From Methylobacterium sp. 17Sr1-1 (GTDB taxonomy: Bacteria > Pseudomonadota > Alphaproteobacteria > Rhizobiales > Beijerinckiaceae), in assembly GCF_003173775.1 (NCBI RefSeq), contig NZ_CP029552.1, forward strand, positions 3,076,001 through 3,140,000: a DNA stretch of 64,000 bases, read 5' to 3'. Under the pieces are notes generated by a model that searched no databases, was not told the origin of the DNA, and worked only from the letters and a program-made list of their open reading frames with translations. The translations under genes were made by a program, and so were the position numbers. Positions within the stretch are counted from its first letter, which is position 1. Every line of letters begins with the position of its first letter. This document shows, piece after piece, positions 35,518-41,999 of this stretch.

Positions 35518-35984
35518 GCTTAGGGTCAAAACCCAATCAGCCTGACCGTGTGAGGGGCTGCTTCCGACTCATTGCAGACGCTTCCACCTTTCGGCACGAT
35601 CAAGCGGACTATCTACGGGGGTATTATGACGACAATAGTTTATCCACTCTGGTATGAGCGCGAGTATCCCGACCGCGAGGATACCGAGCTTTCCATCGGC
35701 ACGTTTTCAACAAGGGAGAAAGCCGAGCAAGCAATTGCTACATTGATAAACCAGCCTGGCTTTTGCGAATACCCGGAAGGCTTCAAGATATACGAGCTTC
35801 CGCTAAACCGAGTGTCCTGGAAAGAGGGCTTTTCCTCAACTTGCCAAACCGAATGGCGAGAAAATTGGGAGCCCAAGGACAGATTTCTGGACTACCCGCC
35901 GAAAATGCGCCCGAGTTGGACAGACAGCTAACCACCCTCAGCGGCCCCTCATGCGGCCAAGCTGATCGGGTTTTGACCTTAGGC
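35518..35984. repeat. 45-bp imperfect inverted repeat bracketing the DUF7336-like gene
   Basis: The left arm 35518-35562 starts GCTTAGGGTCAAAACCCAAT. The right arm 35940-35984 is its reverse complement at roughly 80 percent identity, including TCAAAACCC and TGAGGGGC blocks. The right arm begins nine bases after the enclosed gene's stop codon; the left arm ends 63 bp before its start. The enclosed segment is lower in GC than its surroundings. No transposase is present. Confidence 0.75.
35626..35931 (+). CDS. DUF7336-like small protein (possible immunity-type protein)
   Basis: A 101-residue soluble protein with IGTFSTREKAEQAIATLI, then PGFCEYPEGFKIYELPLNR and SWKEGF. This pattern (stress-like strand, EKAEEAI helix, PGF..YP.GF, ..W.EGF) fits the DUF7336 family as I remember it; the function is unknown, and such genes often occur as orphan accessory genes. 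GC is clearly lower than neighbouring genes and codon use differs (AAA, ATA, TTT common), a sign of transfer. It is enclosed by the 45-bp inverted repeat. No toxin gene is adjacent. Confidence 0.75.
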   Translation: MTTIVYPLWYEREYPDREDTELSIGTFSTREKAEQAIATLINQPGFCEYPEGFKIYELPLNRVSWKEGFSSTCQTEWRENWEPKDRFLDYPPKMRPSWTDS

Positions 35985-36111
35985 TTTTGTCGTTTCGCAG
36001 ATTTTTGTCGTAAAACCGGCGACCCCTCTTGCGAAATCCGCTTAGGCCGGAACCCCGCCGCCCGCCGCGCTTTCCGGAGGGCAGCCCCGCCCCGCACGAC
36101 GACCCGCTCCC

Positions 36112-36624
36112 ATGACGACTTACTTCACCAGCGACACCCATTTCGGCGACCCGCGGGTGCTGCGCATCGACCGGCGGCCTTTTCCCGATCTCGCGACCCA
36201 CGACGCGGCTCTGGTCGAGAACTGGAACGCCGTGGTGGAACCGGACGACACGGTCTGGCATCTCGGCGACTTCGCGCTCGGACCGCCGCGGGAGCGGGTC
36301 CAGGCCCTGCTCTCAGGCCTCAACGGGCAGAAGCACCTGATCGTCGGCAACAACGACGGCCCGTCGACGCTCGCCGCGCGCGGGTGGCTCAGCACCGCGC
36401 ATTACGCCGAGATCGACGTCGACGGGCAGCACCTCGTCCTGTGCCACTATGCCTTCCGGACCTGGAACCGGATGGGCCGGGGCGTCGTGAACCTGCACGG
36501 CCACTCGCACGGCAAGCTCAAACCCGCGACCCGGCAATACGACGTCGGCGTCGATGCCTGGGAGTTCCGGCCGGTGACGCTGGAGACGATCCGCGCGACG
36601 CGGCGAGGGCGCACGACGACCTGA
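36112..36624 (+). CDS. Metallophosphoesterase (calcineurin-like, YfcE/MJ0936-like)
   Basis: A small 170-residue two-metal phosphoesterase. All five metal/catalytic motifs are present in order: FTSDTHFGDP, WHLGDFALG, LIVGNNDGPS, LVLCHYAFRTW and LHGHSHGKL. It is cytosolic, with no extra domain. Phosphodiester or nucleotide substrates are possible. ATG 36112 opens at the first motif; GGAGGGCAG lies about 30 bases upstream, rather far for a binding site. Confidence 0.92.
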   Translation: MTTYFTSDTHFGDPRVLRIDRRPFPDLATHDAALVENWNAVVEPDDTVWHLGDFALGPPRERVQALLSGLNGQKHLIVGNNDGPSTLAARGWLSTAHYAEIDVDGQHLVLCHYAFRTWNRMGRGVVNLHGHSHGKLKPATRQYDVGVDAWEFRPVTLETIRATRRGRTTT

Positions 36625-36811
36625 CGCGGCTCGCCCCGATCTCGCCATCTCGGGCCCGACGCGCCCCGTGCGACCCATCTGAGCAGTTTTGCGCGGAACC
36701 CCGCGGGCGCCCTCGACGTTCCTCGGTCACAATAAAGCAAGCTTGGCATCACGCCTCACCATGAGGCAGATCGCCGCAGCTGCGGATCCCACATCGTTCG
36801 TGAGTTCAGCG

Positions 36812-37132
36812 ATGACCACACCGCGTCGTCTCCCGCTCGGCTGGCCGCTCGCCGCCGCTCTCCTCCTGCTCGCCGGCCCGGCGCTCGCCCAGCCGGCCTG
36901 CATCGGTGCCCAGCGCAAGATCGACGAGGCCGGCGCCCTGCGGTTCCAGGCCCGGCAGGATGCCCGGATCGGCGACCGCGACCGGGTCTGCGACAACCTC
37001 GGCGATGCCGAGGATCGCTACGAGGACGCCCGCGACCGTCTCGACGAGTGTGGCCTCGGTGTCGCCTCGGTCGATCTCAAGAGCGCGCTGCGCTCGGTGC
37101 GCCAGGAGAAGCGGTTCTTCCGCTGCGATTGA
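36812..37132 (+). CDS. Small secreted hypothetical protein
   Basis: A 106-residue protein. The signal peptide (LPLGWPLAAALLLLAGPALA) is followed by a helical, charged mature part with four cysteines (QPACIGAQ, DRVCDNLG, LDECGLG, FFRCD), likely two disulphides. ATG 36812 places the signal at the N-terminus; longer upstream readings add unlikely sequence. No family is recognised. Confidence 0.7.
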   Translation: MTTPRRLPLGWPLAAALLLLAGPALAQPACIGAQRKIDEAGALRFQARQDARIGDRDRVCDNLGDAEDRYEDARDRLDECGLGVASVDLKSALRSVRQEKRFFRCD

Positions 37133-37228
37133 GCGCGTGCCGTAGCGCACACCTTTTCACCCGCGATTAACCCATCACTCTCACCAGGCGCTGCCGCGAT
37201 GTCGGCGCGCCGGATCGGAATCCTCGCC

Positions 37229-37372
37229 ATGACCAGCGCCAGCCAGACCTCGTCCGAGTCCCGCCTCTCCGCCCCGACCGCCGGTGCGCACTCCTTCACC
37301 GCGGCGCTCTGCGGCTTCCTCGGCTCGACCGCGGCCACGACGGTGGTGATGCTGCTGCTCAGCAGCGTCTGA
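37229..37372 (+). CDS. Small protein with C-terminal membrane helix (47 aa)
   Basis: A 47-codon frame. The Ser/Thr-rich N-terminus (TSASQTSSESRLSAPTAG) is followed by a hydrophobic end (LCGFLGSTAATTVVMLLLSS). An in-frame ATG at 37199 would add ten residues. The ribosome-binding site is weak (GGAATC). It resembles small tail-anchored proteins but is not recognised. Confidence 0.4.
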   Translation: MTSASQTSSESRLSAPTAGAHSFTAALCGFLGSTAATTVVMLLLSSV

Positions 37373-37441
37373 GGCGGGCCGGGAGGCCTTTCTCGAAGGC
37401 GCTCATCCACCGACGACGGTCGATCGTCGGGCTACCGGCCC

Positions 37442-37696
37442 TTACGGCGCCACCGACCAGAACCGGCGCCGGGCGAACAGCATGTCCGGCTGGCCGACCT
37501 GCGGGCTCCCGGCCTGGACGTGGGTCTGCACCGGCGGCGGTGGGCAGACCGGATCCGGACGCCGCGTCTGGATCGTGACCGGCTCCGGCCGCACGAGGCC
37601 CATCCTCACCTGAACGTCCGGATTGCGCAGGGCCGCCACCGTCGCGACGGCGGCCATCAATGCGCCCGCGACGGCGCCGAGGAGAAAATTCAGCAT
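37442..37696 (-). CDS. Small single-pass membrane protein, Pro-rich
   Basis: An 84-residue protein. The N-terminal helix (LNFLLGAVAGALMAAVATVA) is followed by a periplasmic or cytosolic Pro/Gln-rich tail (QTRRPDPVCPPPPVQTHVQ) and FARRRFWSVAP. ATG 37696 has AAGGA about nine bases upstream. It converges on the 47-aa gene. The function is unknown. Confidence 0.6.
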   Translation of the reverse strand: MLNFLLGAVAGALMAAVATVAALRNPDVQVRMGLVRPEPVTIQTRRPDPVCPPPPVQTHVQAGSPQVGQPDMLFARRRFWSVAP

Positions 37697-37862
37697 AGCG
37701 GCCGGTCCTTGCGCCGACATCGTAGCGGTTTGAGGGCGAATCACCGGCCTGTGGAGCATTCCGGGTGCCGCAACGTCCGCCTTGTTTCACAACCCTAGCT
37801 TAACAAATCGATGGCAGACCTGCCTCCGGGCCCGCTTCAGCGGCCAGCCGGAGAGGCAGACG

Positions 37863-38228
37863 ATGAGCTACGCGGCGAACGCCTACGCGCGAACGGCCCA
37901 GGTGGCGCTGACACCCCGCGAGGCAGAGGCCGCGGTCCTGATCAAGGCGGCGGCCCGCCTGCAGATGATCCAGGACAATTGGGACGTCCAGCAGACGACG
38001 CTGAACGACGCGCTCGGCTTCAACCGCAAGGTCTGGACGCTGCTCTCCTCCGCGGCGACGGAGCCGGACGCGCCGCTGCCGGAGGAGCTGAAATCCGCGA
38101 TGGCCCGCCTCGGCGCCTTCGTGTTCACCCGCACCCTCGACGCGATGATCGATCCCAGCGCCGACAAGCTGACGGCCCTGATCAACATCAATCGCGAGTT
38201 GGCGAGTGGTTTGCGCGGCAATCCCTGA
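37863..38228 (+). CDS. flaF: Flagellar biosynthesis regulator FlaF
   Basis: A 121-residue alphaproteobacterial FlaF, which promotes flagellin synthesis or secretion and works against FlbT. Hallmarks are SYAANAYARTAQVALTPREA, AAARLQMIQDNWD, LNDALGFNRKVWTLLSS and LININRELASGL. FlaF is normally beside flbT and flagellin genes; here no other flagellar gene adjoins, so it is an orphan copy. ATG 37863 follows a short gap rich in GGAG (GGAGAGGCAGACG). Confidence 0.93.
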   Translation: MSYAANAYARTAQVALTPREAEAAVLIKAAARLQMIQDNWDVQQTTLNDALGFNRKVWTLLSSAATEPDAPLPEELKSAMARLGAFVFTRTLDAMIDPSADKLTALININRELASGLRGNP

Positions 38229-38281
38229 TCGCCGTCCGGGTGAGGCTGGCAGAGTGAACTGCCCAGGGATCTATCGATCCT

Positions 38282-38324
38282 CCAGGTTTTTCCGGGCTCG
38301 CCTTGCGGCCCCGGAATGACTTGG
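38282..38324. repeat. Right-arm fragment of the 150-bp element
   Basis: TTTTCCGGGCTCGCCTTGCG and GCCCCGGAATGACTTGG match the right half of the 150-bp family. The left half is absent. It follows flaF. Confidence 0.6.
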
Positions 38325-38412
38325 AAGATGTCGAAACCTGTTTGACCTTATCCCACTCACACCCTCATCTGCGGTCGTGGATGGGATGGGGGCCTGCGTC
38401 GGCTCACGAAGA

Positions 38413-38441
38413 AGCCCCCGCCCCGTTGTGGGACGAGGGCT
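38413..38441. terminator. GC-rich hairpin, probable bidirectional terminator
   Basis: AGCCC and GCCCC pair with GGG, ACG and AGGGCT around GTTGT, with one or two mismatches. It lies 28 bp beyond the stop of the minus-strand gene at 38469 and could also end transcripts from flaF. Confidence 0.5.
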
Positions 38442-38468
38442 CGATCGGACGCGGACGACCCCGCCGCC

Positions 38469-38789
38469 CTACTTCGGCTGGCGCCGCGCCAGCGCGCTGT
38501 CGTCGCCCGACACCGTCGTCATCGGGGCTTCCAGGCCGCTGGTGTTCTGCTCTCCCCCGTCGGGCATCGTCTGGTCGAAGTTGCGCCGGTTGGATGCGTG
38601 GTCGTGGTACTGCTCGGTCTGGACGTGCTTGCTGTCGAGGCCGCGCGCCGCCCCGTGCTGGGCCTTGTCGCGGTTGCTCAGCACCATGTTCTCCTCGAGG
38701 ATGCCCTCGGGCAGTTCGGTCATGGCGCCGGTGCCGGAGCCCTTGCCCTGCGCCCCGGGACCCATGTTGTGCCTGTCGGCCTTGGCCAT
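38469..38789 (-). CDS. Hydrophilic small hypothetical protein
   Basis: A 106-residue very hydrophilic protein rich in Gly, Asn, Gln, Asp and His (ADRHNMGPGAQGKGSGTGA, NRDKAQHGAARGLDSKHVQT, DQTMPDGGEQNTSG). The composition suggests a disordered, stress-related (hydrophilin-like) protein; that is inference. ATG 38789 is preferred over ATG 38795 because GGAGG directly abuts the latter and sits six bases before the former. Confidence 0.65.
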   Translation of the reverse strand: MAKADRHNMGPGAQGKGSGTGAMTELPEGILEENMVLSNRDKAQHGAARGLDSKHVQTEQYHDHASNRRNFDQTMPDGGEQNTSGLEAPMTTVSGDDSALARRQPK

Positions 38790-39038
38790 GTTCATCCTCC
38801 GATCGAGCGGGTCGCGGGAGCGGAGACCGGCCATCGGCCGCGCCTCGTCCCGTCTACTCGGTAAGAGTATGAAGCGCATCGGCGGGAGCAAGCGGAGCCG
38901 CAGCAAATATCGCCGGGAACCTTTCGGCGCGGAGAATAATATCGGCGGATCGATCGCCGCCGGCTGGGCGTCACCGGCAACAATGCGATCCTGCTCACGG
39001 CCGCGAAACCGTCGCCGGACCGTGAGAGCCGGGCAATC

Positions 39039-39515
39039 CTAGTCTTTCCGGCACGGGAACGCGTCGCGCAGGGCGAGCAGCGCCAGGACGCCTGCGTTCT
39101 CGCGCAGGGCCGGCGGGTGGGCGGCACCGTAGGCCACCACCGCCCGGACGAGCTGGAGCCGGTTGCCGTCCGGCGGCAGGCAGGCGCCGAGGATCGGCGG
39201 CTGGTTGGCCGAATCGGCGACGCCGGCGAGATCCTGCACCGCGCCCATGAAGGCCCAGCAGCCGACGGTCTCCGGATCCTGGCGGAACTCGACCTCGCCC
39301 CCCCGCACCTTGGCCCCGCGCAGCAGGCTCTTGCATTGCGCCACCAGCACGGCGCCCTCGGCGGCATGCGCCGGCGCGGGGAACGTTCCGGCCGCCAGCA
39401 CAGCCACCAGAGCCAAGGAGCGAAGGAGGTGGGGGAGCCGCAGGATCTCGCCGGAGGACGGCGCGCGGTTCGGGAACCTGGCCGGACGGCTCGGAACCCT
39501 GCTCGGAATCGACAT
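39039..39515 (-). CDS. Rap1a/Tai-like secreted protein
   Basis: A 158-residue protein with an N-terminal hydrophobic segment (LRSLALVAVLAAGTFPAPA, cleavage near AHA). The mature domain has the Rap1a/Tai pattern: VAQCKSLLRG, TVGCWAFMGAVQDLAGVAD, LGACLPPDGNRLQLVRAVVA and LLALRDAFPCRKD. The four Cys positions agree with two disulphides. Rap1a proteins neutralise T6SS peptidoglycan amidases, but many homologues are solitary with unknown role, as here: no T6SS or amidase gene lies nearby. The start (ATG 39515) leaves a long charged stretch before the signal, so a later start is possible. Confidence 0.7.
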   Translation of the reverse strand: MSIPSRVPSRPARFPNRAPSSGEILRLPHLLRSLALVAVLAAGTFPAPAHAAEGAVLVAQCKSLLRGAKVRGGEVEFRQDPETVGCWAFMGAVQDLAGVADSANQPPILGACLPPDGNRLQLVRAVVAYGAAHPPALRENAGVLALLALRDAFPCRKD

Positions 39516-39625
39516 GCGGACACAACTCGACGCGGGAGGCCGCCTGCCTGCGGCCCGCCGCATCCTAGCAAGCGGGGCGGGCTTCCGCCCCGCGCCGCAT
39601 GCACCGAGTCACACCTACGTTGCCG

Positions 39626-39648
39626 CAGGCCCCGCGAGCGCGGGCCTG
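39626..39648 (-). terminator. Hairpin after the 39655 gene
   Basis: CAGGCCC and GCG pair with CGC and GGGCCTG with a one-base bulge, just beyond the stop of the minus-strand gene. No T tract. Confidence 0.5.
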
Positions 39649-39654
39649 AGGAAG

Positions 39655-40332
39655 TCAGCGCGCCGGGTAGACCACCCGGGCGAGCGCCGCCTCGACGCGC
39701 GGCGTCGACACCGCCGGGGCGGAGGCCTTCTGGTACTGCGCCATCATCCGGCGGGCGGCGTCGGCCGGCAGCGCGCCGATCGGCGCCGTCATCGCCAGGA
39801 GTTCCTTGCGGGTCTTGGCCGCCACGACCCCGGGACGGTTCACGTCCTGGAAGTCGCTCATCTTGTGCTTGTCGGACTCGGCCTCGCCGCGGAACACCCG
39901 CGGACCCTCGGGCATGATGACGATGTCGCCGGGGCGCAGGGTCGGGTCGCGCAGGAGCGCGGTGCGGGCATCGAGCGACTTGAGCGGCGACACCGCGATC
40001 TGTAGCGGCTTCACCTCTTTCTGCGGCTTCACCTCGGCTTTCGGCAGGGCGACGTAGCGGGTGCGACCGCGCAACGCCTTGGCCTGGACCGCGAGACGGT
40101 TGCGCCGGCTCGCCCGCTGGCGGATCGGCGCGTCGTAGGGCTGGACCGCGTAGGGCTGCGCCACCGGCGCCGGGGCGGAGGAGGACGGCCCCCCGAAGAT
40201 CTGGCGGAGGAAATCCAGGCCGTCATTCTCGGCCCGGGCCCCGGCGCTCGAGGCGATCAGCAGGCATCCCGACGTCATCGCCAGGAGCAGGGCGCGCAGC
40301 CGGGCAGCCGGCATGGTCTGGTGCAGCGGCAT
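39655..40332 (-). CDS. Secreted hypothetical protein
   Basis: A 225-residue protein. The signal peptide (LLLAMTSGCLLIASSAGARA) is followed by a Pro/Ala/Gln linker, a basic stretch (QRASRRNRLAVQAKALRGR) and a conserved-looking C-terminal block: LRPGDIVIMPEGPRVFRG, KMSDFQDVNRPGVVAAKTRK, MTAPIGALPADAARRMM. It resembles DUF2865-like alphaproteobacterial proteins in size and layout, but I cannot confirm a family. ATG 40332 follows a GGAGG site. Confidence 0.75.
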   Translation of the reverse strand: MPLHQTMPAARLRALLLAMTSGCLLIASSAGARAENDGLDFLRQIFGGPSSSAPAPVAQPYAVQPYDAPIRQRASRRNRLAVQAKALRGRTRYVALPKAEVKPQKEVKPLQIAVSPLKSLDARTALLRDPTLRPGDIVIMPEGPRVFRGEAESDKHKMSDFQDVNRPGVVAAKTRKELLAMTAPIGALPADAARRMMAQYQKASAPAVSTPRVEAALARVVYPAR

Positions 40333-40597
40333 CGAGCCCCTCCAGTGAGTGTGGCAGCGGACTTGAGAAATCTGTACTGGTACGCGGCGGATTAACCTCG
40401 ACGGCAGCCTGACAGTTCCGGGCTTTCGGCCAAAGATGAACAATTTATGATCGCGCCGCCCGGTCCCCTCCCCGATCGGATGAGGCGGGGACGGGCCGTG
40501 GCCGGGCGGCAGCTCGACACCTTGCCATCTTCGGCCCTCGTCTTGGATATCGACTCTCGAACACTGACTTCGAACCGGCGCGAGGCGCACAGAATCG

Positions 40598-41443
40598 ATG
40601 ATGCTCAGCAGATCGACGACGATGCCGGCGCCTGGACGCCGGGCGCGTCCGGCCTTCGTCCTCGCCCTGGCGCTCGGATGGGCCACCCCGGCTGCCGCAC
40701 AGGTCCCCGCCCCTCCCGCGGACAAGCGCGTGCCGATGGAGCCGACGGCCTGGCCGTTCACGGCGATCGGGCGGGTGAACGTGGTGCAGGGGCCGGCCCA
40801 TCGCAGCCACTGCACCGGCACCCTCGTCGGACCGCGCCACGTCCTGACCGCCGCCCATTGCCTGTTCGACGTGCGCCTCGATAGCTGGGTCAAGCCGCAC
40901 CAGATCCACTTCGTCGCCGGCCAGGCCCGCGACCTGAATACCGGCACCGCCGAGGTCGAGGCGTTCCGGCTCGCGCCCGGCATCGACCTGCGGGCGGCGG
41001 CGCGACCGGCTCACGGATCGATCGCACCGGCGATGATCGGGCGGGACTGGGTGATCCTCACCCTGCGCCAGCCCCTCGGCGTGAGACCGGTGCCGTGGCG
41101 CGTGCTGCCGAATGCCGACCTGCCGGGGAGCCGGCCCGGTGCGGTGGTGGCGCTTGCCGGCTACGCCGCCGACCGGCCCTTCCTGCCGGTGATCCATCGC
41201 GGCTGCGCGGCCCGGATCGACGCGCCGGCCGCCGGCCTGCTGAGCGACCTGTGCGAGTCGATGTCGGGGGAGTCCGGCGCGCCGGTGCTGCTGCTCGACG
41301 CGGATGGCGGCGCGGCCCTGGTCGGGATCCACACCGCGGTGACCGGGGGAACCCGCGTCGGCAGCGCCTATCGCTCGGCGAGCGGCGTCGGGGTCGCCGC
41401 CGGCAGCTTCGCCGGCGCCCTCGACGAGATGGTCAGGAAGTGA
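40598..41443 (+). CDS. Secreted trypsin-like serine protease (S1 family)
   Basis: A 281-residue extracytoplasmic protease. The signal peptide (AFVLALALGWATPAAAQ) is followed by the chymotrypsin-fold core with the triad His in GPRHVLTAAHCLF (Cys pair to HCTGT), Asp in IGRDWVILTLRQ and Ser in CESMSGESGAPVLLLD. Cys in HRGCAARID and DLCESMS suggest disulphides. No PDZ domain, so it is not a DegP/HtrA. The start ATG 40598 has another ATG directly after it. It converges with rsmD, overlapping by 11 bases. Confidence 0.92.
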   Translation: MMLSRSTTMPAPGRRARPAFVLALALGWATPAAAQVPAPPADKRVPMEPTAWPFTAIGRVNVVQGPAHRSHCTGTLVGPRHVLTAAHCLFDVRLDSWVKPHQIHFVAGQARDLNTGTAEVEAFRLAPGIDLRAAARPAHGSIAPAMIGRDWVILTLRQPLGVRPVPWRVLPNADLPGSRPGAVVALAGYAADRPFLPVIHRGCAARIDAPAAGLLSDLCESMSGESGAPVLLLDADGGAALVGIHTAVTGGTRVGSAYRSASGVGVAAGSFAGALDEMVRK

Positions 41444-41990
41444 GACGCCAGAACGCCACCTGGGTGTCGCCGTAGGTCCGGCGCTCCAGCTCCGAGAAGC
41501 CGTCGGGGACGGCGAGGGCGGCGGAGGCCGCCTCCTCCACCACCGCGAGGGCGTCCGGCCCGAGCCAGCCACCCTCGCGCGCCGCGCCCAATGCCTTCGG
41601 GGCGAGGTCGCGGCCGTAGGGCGGGTCGCAGAAGACGAGGCCGAACGGCTCGCCGGGCGGGGCCGCGCCGAGGCGGGTGGCGTCGCGGCGAAACAGCCGC
41701 GTCCTGCCGCCGAGCCCGAGGGTGTCGAGGTTGTGGCGGATCACGCCGCGGGCCTCCGCCCCGTCGTCGACGAGGAGCGCGAAGGCCGCGCCGCGGGAGA
41801 TCGCCTCGCAGGCGAGCGCCCCGGTGCCGGCGAACAGGTCGAGGACGCGGGCGCCCGGGACCGGATCGTCGTAGGCGTGCGCGAGCACGTTGAACAAAGC
41901 CTCGCGCAGCCGGTCCGAGGTCGGCCGGATCGCGTCGCTGCGCGGCCCGGCGAGGCCGCGGCCGCGCAGGTCTCCTCCGACGATCCGCAT
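41433..41990 (-). CDS. rsmD: 16S rRNA (guanine(966)-N(2))-methyltransferase
   Basis: Methylates G966 of 16S rRNA in the assembled 30S subunit with SAM. It has 185 residues, the usual size. Motifs are MRIVGGDLRGRGL, IRPTSDRLREALFNVL, the SAM loop VLDLFAGTGALACEAISRGA and the catalytic FCDPPYG. It begins nine bases after the stop of the pseudouridine synthase gene on the same strand, a common proteobacterial pairing. Confidence 0.96.
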   Translation of the reverse strand: MRIVGGDLRGRGLAGPRSDAIRPTSDRLREALFNVLAHAYDDPVPGARVLDLFAGTGALACEAISRGAAFALLVDDGAEARGVIRHNLDTLGLGGRTRLFRRDATRLGAAPPGEPFGLVFCDPPYGRDLAPKALGAAREGGWLGPDALAVVEEAASAALAVPDGFSELERRTYGDTQVAFWRLTS

Positions 41991-41999
41991 CGGCCGGGC

